Shown here: piece after piece, positions 1 to 7,230 of the stretch
Numbering within the stretch: the stretch's first letter is position 1
Layout: each line of letters starts with the position of its first letter
Assembly (NCBI GenBank): GCA_001986395.2
Contig: MQVO02000271.1
Span: 1-12,314 of the forward strand
DNA length: 12,314 nt
Origin: Irpex lacteus
Taxonomy: Eukaryota > Basidiomycota > Agaricomycetes > Polyporales > Irpicaceae
Direction: 5' to 3'
Made by a program: the position numbers and the translations under genes
Notes under the pieces: generated by a model
Seen by the model: the letters and a program-made list of their open reading frames with translations, nothing else
Databases searched by the model: none
What the model was told of the DNA's origin: nothing

Positions 1-155
1 AAAATTTACATTCATTACTTATTACTCCACTTTCTAAATCTTTATTATACTTTTCTATACATACCAGTTCACTGCTGAGTACTACCAACAACACTTCTAA
101 CACATGCACTAGAAATACTTTACTGAGACTGAGATTTTGTTGATGCAAATAAAGA

Positions 156-209
156 CAATCAATACTTTTTTAATCTACTTAAAATAAAATTAAATAAATT
201 ACACAGTCT
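156..209 (+). repeat. Two abutting direct repeats with copies near 1008 and 1708
   Basis: Two short sequences lie side by side here. The first (156-174, CAATCAATACTTTTTTAAT) recurs identically at 1708-1726. The second (175-209, beginning CTACTTAAAATAAAATTAAA) recurs identically over 35 bases at 1008-1042, and its core TACTTAAAATAAAAT is found again at 1386-1400. All copies are on the same strand. They sit close to the edges of the broken nad4 pieces and of the homing-endonuclease relic, which suggests (inference) that they mark rearrangement junctions in this block. Confidence 0.8.
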
Positions 210-240
210 TTCTTTCTTTTTAATCTTATTCCCCTTTCTC

Positions 241-420
241 CTACTTTAATAAGTAGACCTGATGATACAAAACCATGAGCTACTGATAATACTAAACTAC
301 CAGTTAAACCTGTGATACTATAAGAGAATATACTTAATATACATACAGCCATATGAGATAAAGAACTCTAAGCTACTATAACTATCAGATCAGTTTGTCT
401 TAATGTTATTATAGGTGCCC
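241..420 (-). pseudogene. nad4: nad4 relic, internal segment (NADH dehydrogenase subunit 4)
   Basis: Read on the minus strand, this stretch gives a recognisable internal part of ND4, a proton-pumping membrane subunit of respiratory complex I. It includes TLRQTDLIVIVA, then SSLSHMAV, and further on VAHGFVSSGLL, which match the conserved core around the lysine- and histidine-bearing membrane helices of the family. A TAG (plus-strand 368-370) stands where the family usually has tyrosine or a similar residue before SSLSHM, and the similarity stops after SSGLL, where the conserved continuation is missing. There is no start codon and most of the protein is absent. The amino-terminal part lies about 1 kb away on the same strand (1390-1690), so the copy has been split by an insertion or rearrangement. 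It cannot encode a working protein; a functional nad4 must lie elsewhere in the genome. Confidence 0.75.
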
Positions 421-448
421 TAATTAAAATTTAATTAAATTTTAATAA
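421..448. repeat. AT palindrome, shared with 5409-5441
   Basis: TAATTAAAATTTAATTAAAT followed by TTTAATA is a near-perfect inverted repeat made only of A and T. Almost the same sequence lies in the middle of the composite hairpin element at 5362-5476. It directly adjoins the broken edge of the nad4 relic. Confidence 0.6.
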
Positions 449-711
449 CCCCTACCAAAATAATTAAATAATTTATTAAGCCACTAGCCACTAAAGTGGA
501 GTGGAGAGTGATTACAATAAACTATTATTCTTTTGAAGAGTTAAATAAATAGAGTAGGGAAAAGAGTTAAATAATTATAAAAATATTATTCTAAGATTAT
601 TTATTATTAATCGCTAGCTCCCTTTAAATTCTTTAACTTTACTCATCTTTGAGAGAAACAAACATTAATTTATTTTAATTGTTTAATTAAATTTATTCTT
701 ATTCTAACAAT
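449..711. other. AT-rich spacer, no gene seen
   Basis: No convincing reading frame or RNA gene is visible. The stretch contains a short inverted repeat built on CCACTAGCCACT / AGTGGAGTGG (481-504). It also contains AGTTAAATAAATAGAGTA, which is repeated at about 876-893. Confidence 0.5.
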
Positions 712-759
712 CCCCCAAAAAACTAATTAGAATGAATTCTAATTCCTAGTGTTTTTGGG
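712..759. repeat. Palindromic hairpin element, copy 1
   Basis: CCCCCAAAAAACTAATTAGA and the matching right half CTAATTCCTAGTGTTTTTGG form a long imperfect hairpin. The right arm has G in place of one T, so one pair of the outer stem is lost. Confidence 0.8.
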
Positions 760-786
760 ACTCTGATTCTTTAGTTATTTATTTGT

Positions 787-873
787 AAGTTAATTGGAGG
801 GAGGACACAAGGGGGAATCCCTCTAGTACTAATCTTAACTCTTTGGAACCCAAGTTAATTGGAGGGAGGACAC
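787..873 (+). repeat. 22-bp direct repeat pair
   Basis: AAGTTAATTGGAGGGAGGAC followed by AC occurs at 787-808 and again at 852-873, separated by 43 bases. The purine-rich GGAGGGAGG core stands out from the AT-rich surroundings. No coding sequence overlaps it. Confidence 0.85.
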
Positions 874-1007
874 TCAGTTAAATAAATAGAGTATTTATTA
901 TCCTTTAGGTTAAAGAGAATTAGAATAAATAATAAGATAGCTATTTACTTAGTCTATCCATATTCCACAAAGGGTATTAGTTAGAATTATATTGTTAAAT
1001 AGACCCT

Positions 1008-1042
1008 CTACTTAAAATAAAATTAAATAAATTACACAGTCT
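1008..1042 (+). repeat. 35-bp direct repeat, second copy of 175-209
   Basis: Identical over 35 bases to 175-209, same orientation. It lies immediately before the half hairpin element that abuts the homing-endonuclease relic. Confidence 0.85.
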
Positions 1043-1050
1043 GTACCCTA

Positions 1051-1075
1051 AAATAATTCTAACTAGTTTTTTTGG
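1051..1075. repeat. Half hairpin element, right arm only (copy 2)
   Basis: AATAATTCTAACTAGTTTTT followed by TTGG is the right half of the family in its reversed orientation. A clear CCCCAAAA left arm is missing. The element ends exactly where the endonuclease-like reading frame begins, so it marks the truncation point of that relic. Confidence 0.65.
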
Positions 1076-1356
1076 ATGGTAGTAGGATTTACTATTGCTG
1101 AAGGATCCTTCCATATTAAGTCCAACGGTGATTTCTGTTTTAGTCTGAAGCAACGTCCACATCTAGTACTGTTTGAAGCACTGCGGCTACTATTTAACAC
1201 TCGTGTAAAGATTCACACATCAGATGGTTATAATACTTTGGTTATGACTTCACTACGGGATCTGACAACAGTGGTTACTTTCTTCTATTCTCCGGGCTTC
1301 ACCCTCTGACAGGACTGAAGCTTCACAGCTACATGCGGTGGATCGAACAAATGAAG
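1076..1356 (+). pseudogene. LAGLIDADG homing endonuclease relic
   Basis: The frame from ATG 1076 gives 77 residues starting MVVGFTIAEGSF, which matches the second LAGLIDADG helix and following strand (usually WLVGFTIAEGSFHIK) of mitochondrial intron-encoded homing endonucleases. Such enzymes cut intronless alleles so that their host intron is copied in. The native upstream half, including the first LAGLIDADG helix, is absent, and a hairpin-repeat arm abuts the cut edge, so ATG 1076 is probably not an authentic start. At 1297-1305 a base appears to be lost. In the existing frame the protein stops at 1307-1309, but one frame over it continues as PLTGLKLHSYMRWIEQMK to about 1356, the expected carboxy-terminal sequence of this family. 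No intron core was recognised around it. This is a dead fragment of a mobile intron gene, sandwiched between two nad4 relics. Confidence 0.85.
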
Positions 1357-1389
1357 GTAATTATTAATAAAAAGAATAGGGGAGGTACT

Positions 1390-1690
1390 TAAAATAAAAT
1401 ATCAAAAAGAAGAATATCTAGCACTACAAATATAGCAATTATAAATGCAGGTACATTATGATATACATTATTCCAACTAGCTAGTACATAGATAGGCGTT
1501 ATAAAGGTAGTAAGTATAACTATGTATAGATTAATGGCTCCATATGTAGATGACAATAAGGTAACATAATCCTCTACTGCTTTATATTAACTTAAAGAAA
1601 TATAGAAGGAATACCATATCTGTAGTGATAGAATTAATACTACTGTAGAGATAGTTAGGGTAATATAATTAGCATAGACCTTCACAACTA
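1390..1690 (-). pseudogene. nad4: nad4 relic, amino-terminal segment (NADH dehydrogenase subunit 4)
   Basis: On the minus strand this stretch reads as the early part of ND4 of complex I. The clearest part is YGAINLYIVILTTFITPIYV, followed by LASWNN and then FVVLDILLFDILF, matching the family's LDGIS...LTTFIMPIxILxSWNN...LLLFYIFFES order. Upstream, ITLTISTVVLILSLQIWYSF fits the preceding membrane helix, but a frame break or stop near 1590 separates the two. Translation hits TAA just after DILLFDILF, inside the short repeat TACTTAAAATAAAAT (1386-1400), so the conserved FES and following part are cut off at that repeat. A later piece of the same protein is at 241-420 on the same strand, with the endonuclease relic between them. 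This is a decayed duplicate, not a functional gene. Confidence 0.75.
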
Positions 1691-1707
1691 TAAAGCTTTC
1701 CCCCCTT

Positions 1708-1726
1708 CAATCAATACTTTTTTAAT
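1708..1726 (+). repeat. 19-bp direct repeat, second copy of 156-174
   Basis: CAATCAATACTTTTTTAAT, identical to 156-174 and in the same orientation. It lies just outside the amino-terminal edge of the nad4 relic. Confidence 0.8.
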
Positions 1727-1735
1727 TTAGGGGGA

Positions 1736-1960
1736 GTGGTTACTATGGATACCAAATCTGGAAGAAATTTGTGTACATACAGAATCAATAAACAATCTGC
1801 CTCTCGGCTCCTGGTACTCTTTGAAGTCCCACACTTCGTCGGGGAGCTGTTAAATTTAAGCCGAATTTTAATAGATAACCCAAATAAAAATAAATTAATA
1901 AAACAAAAAACTTTTTTTAATAATAAAAGAATCGATGACAATATAGTTAACATCAAATAG
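1736..1960 (+). CDS. Unrecognised 74-residue open frame, doubtful
   Basis: An open frame from ATG 1736 to TAG 1960 encodes 74 residues with a basic, asparagine- and lysine-rich tail. The part from about 1750 to 1860 has more G and C than its surroundings (for example around CACACTTCGTCGGGGAGCTG), which suggests inserted or decaying foreign sequence. I recognise no family, and the minus strand is open over almost the same length, so coding is not established. It could be a fragment of an intron- or plasmid-derived gene. It lies between the nad4 relic and the start of rnl. Confidence 0.15.
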   Translation: MVTMDTKSGRNLCTYRINKQSASRLLVLFEVPHFVGELLNLSRILIDNPNKNKLIKQKTFFNNKRIDDNIVNIK

Positions 1961-2274
1961 TATTTTAAAGGAGTTATTTAAGGATAACTAGCAAATTTAT
2001 AAAAAAGGAGGTATAAAACCAAAAGCCACTGTCCAATATCCTCTATCCTCTATCATCTTTAGGGGGGAGAGGGGCTGGACGGAATAAATAAAGTGGCGAT
2101 CCTAAGGGAAACCTTTATATTTAAACTTCCTGAAGTAAACCATTTCAGTAAGGAAAGGAAAGGAAATCAACCGAGACTCCGAGAGTAATGGTGAGTGAAA
2201 TCGGATTAGCCTAAAAGATAATTTTTTACAATTAAAGTAATAATAAAAATATTTTATAGTATTTATCTTATGTA

Positions 2275-2308
2275 CCTTTTTATTTATTTAATAATAAAAA
2301 AAAAAGGG
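2275..2308. repeat. T-run/A-run hairpin within rnl
   Basis: CCTTTTTATTTATTTAATAA followed by a run of A and GGG can fold on itself. The same CCTTTTT...AAAAAGG pattern recurs at 5691-5715, 6521-6551 and 11710-11737. It lies in a variable part of the rRNA gene. Confidence 0.5.
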
Positions 2309-2691
2309 AAGAAATATTAAATAAATAAGTATGAATAAAGTAACCAAAGAAGGTGAAAGTCCTGTGTAATTAAAAAAATTATCGAATATTAAATTAATAT
2401 TCTAATAAAAATATAAAGTACGATGAGAGTTAACTTGTCGGAATATAGGGGAACCATCCTCTAAGGCTAAGTATTATAAATTTAGCGATAGTGAAAAGTA
2501 CTGTGAAGGAAAAGTTGAAAAAGTAATGTTATAGACATTGTGAAATAGTCTTGAATTAGTAACTCTATAAGCAGTCGAAGTTTTTTAAAATGACGGCGTA
2601 CCTTTTGCATAATGGGTCAGCAAGTTAATGGGAGTAGCAAGGTTAAAAGCCCTAGCGAAAGCGACTGGACATAAAATTTAATTAGTAAAAC

Positions 2692-2741
2692 CCCCCAAAA
2701 AAACTAGTTAGAATTATTTATAATTACTAGTGTTTTTGGGG
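2692..2741. repeat. Palindromic hairpin element inside rnl, copy 3
   Basis: CCCCCAAAAAAACTAGTTAG with right half ATAATTACTAGTGTTTTTGG and a final GG forms the family hairpin. It sits between the AGCAAGTTAATGGGAGTAGC block and the AGACCCGAAGCTAGGTGATC block of domain II. The flanks are ordinary rRNA sequence, so the copy would be transcribed as a helix extension of the rRNA unless it is removed. Confidence 0.85.
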
Positions 2742-5090
2742 TATTAACTAAATTAGTGTTGGATAAGTTACTTCTATTAGACCCGAAGCTAGGTGATCTT
2801 CCCTAGACCAGATTTTAATCTTAAATGATGAATGGATCGAACGGGTGAATGTTGCATAATTCTCCGATGAGTTTAGGGAAGCGGTGAAATGCCAATCTGA
2901 CCTAGTGATAGCTGGTTTTCTACGAAACATATGTAGGTATGACATCTATACAAAATTTATGAAGGTACAGCACTCAATTCCAAATAAATTATAATTTTTA
3001 ATTATAATCAATGTTTAAGTTGCGGGACGTAAAAATCTTACCAATGGAAGAGAATCTCGGAATTACATAAATTGATGATAGATATTCAGACTACTCATGC
3101 TAAGGTGGGTAGTCAAGACGGAAACAGCCGAGAACACGAATCAAGGTCCCAAATGATTATTAAGTGAAATTAAGGTAGTAGCAAAATTGAACGCAACTGT
3201 AAAGTGAGCCTGGTAGTCGCTATCTTTTAATGACCGTTTGTAACAACGTATCAGTCTTCAGAATGTCGCACCGAAAATTTAACGGTCTTAAATAATCAAC
3301 CGATATCGTGTTGCTTTAGAATAGTCAAATAATTCTATTCTAAATCTAGGTAGTAGAACATTCAGGAAACCTGAAATTAAATAGTGTTTCATTATTTATA
3401 GGATACTGAAGAGATAATGCTGACATGAGTAACGTAAAAAGAAGTTATAATACTTCTCGCCGAATACGAAAGGGTTATAAGGAAAGGTTAAACCTCCTTA
3501 TGTTAATGCGGCCTCTAAGGTTCAAAACCAATGTTTTGACTGATGAGTTTAAAACCTAAAGTTCTTTTTGAACCGGGAAAATAAAGTTTTTTTTAAATTA
3601 AATAGTAATCTTTACTGCCCCTGCCTTAAGCCACTGGCTTTGGGCAAGGGAACAATTATTATTTTATTTTTAATTTTAATCTACCGTACCCTAAACCGAC
3701 ACAGGTTCGTAGGTAGAGTATACCAAGGCGTAGAGCTAAAAGTTGTTAAGGAACTCGGCAAGTTCTCCTCTAAAGTTAGACGATAAGAGGAACCTATTAC
3801 CCTTTTTTTTTAATTCTTAAAAAGGATATAGGTGGCACAAAATCGGAGGCCCCGACTGTTTACTAAAAACACAATTCAGAGCAATGATTAATATCATAGT
3901 ATTCTGGATGAAACTTGCCCAATGCCAAATAAATAAGAGAGGTGATAGGATAACTATTACTAATCAAATCAATGGTTAATAGCGGTCTTAACTATGAGGA
4001 TCCTAAGGTAGCAAAATAAATTGGCCATTAAATGTGGTCCGGTATCAATAGTTTAACGATGGTCTCACTGTCTCTACAACTTGCTCAGTGAAATTGAATT
4101 ACCCGTGCAGATGCGGGTTACCTCCAGGTGGACGGGAAGACCCTATGCAGCTTTACTGTAGTTAGTCATCATGTTAATCAAACCTTAGTATGAAGTGATT
4201 AGGGATGTCGATAGACGAAAGGTGAGATACCTTAAGACTTTGGTTTCAGATTAAATTTACCTCTTATTTAATAGATAGAGAGATAGTTGACTAATGGGCA
4301 GTTTGACTGGGGCGGTCGCTTTTGAAAGAGTATCAAAATGCATCCATAGTTTTAATTAAAAAAAAATATAAGACGCTTATACAGACATATAAAATCAATT
4401 TGTTATTAAAATTGATGATTATTTATTATTTATATTAAAAATTTTTAAGGTATAGCTAGATTTTTGAAAGGAGATCAATCAACCAGTGATAAAGGTTGTA
4501 ATGGCGTAATGGCTAGAGCATGCTTAACTGATAGACTTAGAAGTCGGACAGATACGTAAGTAGGGCATAGTGACCCCTCGCTATATTATGGAATAGACGG
4601 GGATCAATCGATAAAAGTTACGCTAGGGATAACAGGCTGATAGCTGGTGAGAGTACACATTGTCCCAGCTGTTTGGCACTCGATGTCGACTCAACCTATC
4701 CTCCGGGGGCAAAAGCTCGGAAGGGTTCGGCTGTTCGCCGATTAAAAGGTTACGCGAGTTGGGTTTAATACGACGTGAGTCAGTATGGTCCCTATCTTCT
4801 GGAGGGATAAATAGTAAAAAGGGAGAGACCTTCTAGTACGAAAGGATCAATAGGCTGTGTTTCTATAGTGTACCAATTGTTGAAATAATTGCATAAAAAA
4901 TTAAAAATGCATAGTTGGGTAGCCACAAACATATTAGATAAGTGCTGAAGGAATAAATGCACGAAACTATCCCCTAGATACTATCATTAAAATATCTTTA
5001 GTATATTTTAATTTTTTAAGAAATAGAACATTTCTTGATAGGATGTAAATGTAAGTACTGTAAAGTATTAAGTTTAACATTACTAATTTA

Positions 5091-5361
5091 TTAAATAGAC
5101 TATATGCTCAATTATTGTCAATAAAAAATCTTTCAGCCCAGCCACTTTCTGGTAGAGTGGCTTATTCTTTTGTTTTATAAAAAAAAGGGAGTTAGTAATA
5201 AATTTTATTTTAATTTAAAGTTAAGATATTAAAAAGGGAACAGATGATTCTTATATAATAGTTTAAACTAAATCATAAATTAAATCTTAATATTCATATT
5301 TTCAATATAATTGTAATCCTATTGCTTATTGTCATTGCTGGATCTATAGTTTAATCATCCA
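5091..5361. other. Spacer after rnl, no gene seen
   Basis: The stretch is AT-rich. The only structure noticed is a short stem at 5140-5162, AGCCACT / AGTGGCT around a 9-base loop, which could act in 3' processing of the upstream rRNA transcript (inference). No tRNA or convincing coding sequence was found. Confidence 0.45.
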
Positions 5362-5476
5362 CCCAAAAAAACTAATTATTTCTAATTCCATTCCAAAAAA
5401 CTAGGCTCTAATTAAAATTTAATTTAATTAAATTTTAATAATCGCGGATGAAAGAATTATAACTAGTTTTTTGGGG
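5362..5476. repeat. Composite hairpin element, copy 4
   Basis: A left half CCCAAAAAAACTAATTATTT plus CTAATTCC is followed by a second left arm CCAAAAAACTAG. Next comes the AT palindrome also present at 421-448, and finally a right arm AATTATAACTAGTTTTTTGG with GG. This reads as one family member inserted into or recombined with another, with an unrelated palindrome captured in the loop. Confidence 0.75.
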
Positions 5477-5781
5477 AAGAATACATAAAATTAAATAAAA
5501 TATTATAAATAAAAATAATTAAATAAATATATTTTAATTTAAGTTATATCTAAATAAAAAAAGTATTTAATTATATAAGAGAGTATAAATTTTACTAAAA
5601 TAATTTATTAAAAAAAATAAAGATATAAAAACATAAAATAATTATTAATATATACAATCTCTCTTCTTACTAACTATAATTCTCTCTACCCTTTTTTAAT
5701 TAAATAAAAAAGAGAAAAACTATAATAATTTATTAAAAATAGAAGAAAAACTAGGTAATTTAGATTCTAGTTTTAAAATAA
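5477..5781. other. Very AT-rich spacer, no gene seen
   Basis: The stretch is almost pure A and T apart from a few islands. It contains a T-run/A-run hairpin at about 5691-5715 (CCCTTTTTTAATTAAATAAA). No coding or RNA gene is supported. Confidence 0.5.
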
Positions 5782-5830
5782 CCCCACAAAAACTAGTTAG
5801 AATTAATTATAATTCCTAGTTTTTTGGGGG
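5782..5830. repeat. Palindromic hairpin element, copy 5
   Basis: CCCCACAAAAACTAGTTAGA with right half TAATTCCTAGTTTTTTGGGG and a final G. The left arm has one C replacing an A, giving one mispair in the outer stem. Confidence 0.85.
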
Positions 5831-6154
5831 ATCTGTGAAGATTATTATATATATTGGATATTAAGATTAAAAAAGGTTTATTAATATCTATTAACGATAG
5901 TAAAATAGCTATAAATGATAGTAAAATATAAGAGAGTATAACTTAAACCAAGTCTCTCATTTTCATTATATTTTGAAGTAAGGAAAGAGTAATAAGATTT
6001 CAGCAAGTAATAAGATATATCCAAGTTTAAGATCTATGAAAGTTTAATAGGAGACTAGTAAGACTTAAAGGTGTGGGTGGAAAGGGATAGTTCCATCGAT
6101 AAAGAGGAAGGCATGTGTAATAAACAAGGAATGAATATTATAAATCCAAACAAT
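5831..6154. other. Unassigned stretch with a purine-rich part
   Basis: From about 5980 to 6130 the sequence becomes relatively rich in G and A (for example GGTGTGGGTGGAAAGGGATA near 6071), unlike the plain AT spacers. This resembles the composition of a structural RNA or a decayed rRNA-like stretch, but I could not assign it to rns, a tRNA or RNase P RNA. No reading frame is convincing. A similar character resumes after the hairpin at 6213-6335. Confidence 0.3.
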
Positions 6155-6212
6155 CCACCAAAAAACTAGTTATAATTAATTCTACCGCGATAGCGACCCT
6201 AGTTTTTTGGGG
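6155..6212. repeat. Hairpin element with foreign GC-rich loop, copy 6
   Basis: The left arm is CCACCAAAAAACTAGTTATA and the right arm is CCTAGTTTTTTGGGG. In place of the usual TAATTC inner right half there is TCTACCGCGATAGCGACC, whose TCGC / GCGA-like core is unusually GC-rich. The loop appears to have been replaced or to have received an insertion. Confidence 0.75.
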
Positions 6213-6338
6213 TATGATAATAAAACTGTTCAACAAAAAGACATTAATTGATCGAAACGCAGTTTAGGGAAGGATGCTCTAACTCATAGAAAGAAAAGAG
6301 TAGGGGTGGAATCTTAATAATAAGATAGTGTCCATACA

Positions 6339-6410
6339 TGCGGTATAGTGTAAAGGTTGGCACAATAGCCTCATGAGCTGTTAGAGCAGGTTCAATTCCT
6401 GATGCCGCAA
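6339..6410 (+). tRNA. trnM: tRNA-Met (anticodon CAU)
   Basis: A 72-base cloverleaf can be drawn by hand. The acceptor stem TGCGGTA pairs with TGCCGCA over seven pairs, with one G-T. The anticodon stem ATAGC/GCTGT carries the loop CTCATGA, giving anticodon CAT for methionine. The T arm GCAGG/CCTGA has the loop TTCAATT and one mismatch at its base. The discriminator base is A at 6410. Whether it serves initiation or elongation, or is modified to read isoleucine, cannot be decided by eye. It is 20 bases upstream of trnE and could share its transcript. Confidence 0.9.
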
Positions 6411-6430
6411 TAGAAATAAAATAAAGACCG

Positions 6431-6501
6431 GGTCTTTTTGTATAAAGGCAGTACAGCTACCCTTCACGTAGCAAGTATCAGTTCGATTCTGATAAAGACT
6501 A
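6431..6501 (+). tRNA. trnE: tRNA-Glu (anticodon UUC)
   Basis: This is a 71-base cloverleaf. The acceptor GGTCTTT pairs with AAAGACT, with a G-T at the first pair. The anticodon stem GCTAC/GTAGC holds the loop CCTTCAC, so the anticodon is TTC and reads GAA and GAG. The T arm is ATCAG/CTGAT with loop TTCGATT. The discriminator is A at 6501. It follows trnM on the same strand. Confidence 0.9.
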
Positions 6502-6520
6502 TATTCTTAATTTCTTTATG

Positions 6521-6551
6521 CCTTTTTATTTTTATAATAATAAAAAAAAGG
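6521..6551. repeat. T-run/A-run hairpin after trnE
   Basis: CCTTTTTATTTTTATAATAA followed by TAAAAAAAAGG can fold into an AT-only stem capped by CC/GG. It lies 19 bases after trnE and belongs to the same loose pattern as 2275-2308 and 11710-11737. Confidence 0.5.
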
Positions 6552-6700
6552 AGAAAAAGAATAAAGGAAAGTTAGATTTAACTTTCTTTTCCAGAGCTAA
6601 CGTTGCACTGCCCTCTATAAATAAAAAAAGGGGGGCATGTATTATTTTCTTATAAATTTTTATAAGTAATAATATATTTTGGTCTTTTTCTTTTTAATAA

Positions 6701-6730
6701 TTTAATTTAATTTAATTTAATTTAATTAAA
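6701..6730. repeat. TTTAA tandem repeat
   Basis: The pentamer TTTAA is repeated about six times without interruption, ending in a run of A and GGG. It is likely a replication-slippage tract. Confidence 0.8.
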
Positions 6731-6780
6731 AAAAAAGGGAAGAAATAAAATCAAAAAAAGAATATATATTTAATAAATTT

Positions 6781-6901
6781 GCCCACCCCTCCTTGCCGCC
6801 CACGCCAGCCCAGCCCACCCCAGCCCACTTTGTGGATTGTGGATTGTGGATTGTGGAATGTGGGGCCCTTATAAATCAAGTGGGGCCCACAGGGTGGGGG
6901 G
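6781..6901. repeat. GC-rich island with TGTGGAT tandem repeat
   Basis: This block is sharply richer in G and C than anything near it. It begins with C-rich sequence including GCCCAGCCCACCCCAGCCCA. Four tandem heptamers (TGTGGAT three times, then TGTGGAA) follow at 6831-6858. Two copies of GTGGGGCCC (6859-6867 or thereabouts, and 6879-6888) and a G-run end it. The C-rich left and G-rich right sides are partly complementary, so the block can fold into a large structure. It resembles the GC clusters of yeast and other fungal mitochondria in character, not in sequence. No coding frame is credible. Confidence 0.8.
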
Positions 6902-7052
6902 ATAGCTATATTATTATATATATTTTATTTTATCATAATCTTTCACTGTCTATTTTATACTCAGAATAGTATTTATACTATATAACACCTTAGGTTTAGC
7001 AGTGGTTTATTTAGTTTTACTAAATAATATTTTTCAGCAGTACATCCTCTAT

Positions 7053-7103
7053 CCTCCCCCCTCTATCCTTTTTTTATATAAAAAAAAGGGGAGGAGGGAG
7101 GGG
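7053..7103. repeat. Pyrimidine/purine inverted repeat
   Basis: CCTCCCCCCTCTATCCTTTT plus TTT is followed by ATATA and then AAAAAAAAGGGGAGGAGGGA plus GGGG. This makes an imperfect stem of more than 15 pairs in which one strand is all pyrimidine and the other all purine. Related C/T-rich arms occur at 2039-2075 and 11904-11962. Confidence 0.7.
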
Positions 7104-7188
7104 TGAAACAAAACTGTACTTTAATACTTTATGTTTAATAAATTATAAAGTATGAGCTGAGAGTATAAATTTATTACTTTAATCCAAT

Positions 7189-7230
7189 CCCAAAAAAACT
7201 AATTATTTCTAATTCCTAGTTTTTTTGGGG
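7189..7230. repeat. Palindromic hairpin element, copy 7
   Basis: CCCAAAAAAACTAATTATTT with right half CTAATTCCTAGTTTTTTTGG and GG. It is a short form lacking the TTAGAATTA segment of the left inner stem. It lies about 190 bases before cox2. Confidence 0.85.

Larger units (their letters stand above)
2000..5090 (+). rRNA. rnl: Mitochondrial large-subunit ribosomal RNA
   Basis: This is the RNA scaffold and peptidyl-transferase centre of the mitochondrial ribosome. Landmarks appear in the expected order: AAATCAACCGAGACTCCG of the 5' domain (2163-2180); the block with AGACCCGAAGCTAGGTGATC in domain II (about 2780-2800); GACGGGAAGACCCTATGCAG in domain V (about 4132-4151); CGCTAGGGATAACAGGCTGA (about 4621-4640); CTCGATGTCGACTCAACCTA; and the sarcin-ricin loop sequence AGTACGAAAGGATC (about 4836-4849). 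The classic intron sites in domains IV-V, including the omega site around AGGGATAACAG, are uninterrupted, so no intron is seen. Variable regions are expanded with A/T runs, and a palindromic repeat is inserted at 2692-2741. Both ends are estimates: the 5' end may lie anywhere from about 1990 to 2090, and the 3' end is placed after GTAAGTACTGTAAAGTATTA near 5050-5090. Confidence 0.95.

Noticed and set aside
1711..1956. Minus-strand open frame of 81 residues
   Set aside because: It mirrors the doubtful plus frame at 1736-1960. It is low-complexity leucine/lysine-rich with no recognised motif, so it was left out.
2748..2945. Minus-strand open frame of 65 residues
   Set aside because: It lies entirely within conserved domain II sequence of rnl on the opposite strand.
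3568..3786. Plus-strand open frame of 72 residues
   Set aside because: It lies within rnl and crosses an expanded variable region into conserved rRNA. It has no family resemblance and no start context.
2000..5090. Group I or group II introns in rnl
   Set aside because: The conserved core blocks in domains II, IV, V and VI read through without interruption. Only the hairpin repeat and expanded A/T variable regions were found.
5262..5354. Hydrophobic 30-codon frame ending ILLLIVIAGSIV
   Set aside because: It has no start codon and no recognisable match to atp8, atp9 or a nad gene. Short hydrophobic frames are common in AT-rich DNA.
5980..6335. Mitochondrial RNase P RNA (rnpB)
   Set aside because: The conserved paired P4 blocks could not be found by eye; only a vague purine-rich resemblance was seen.
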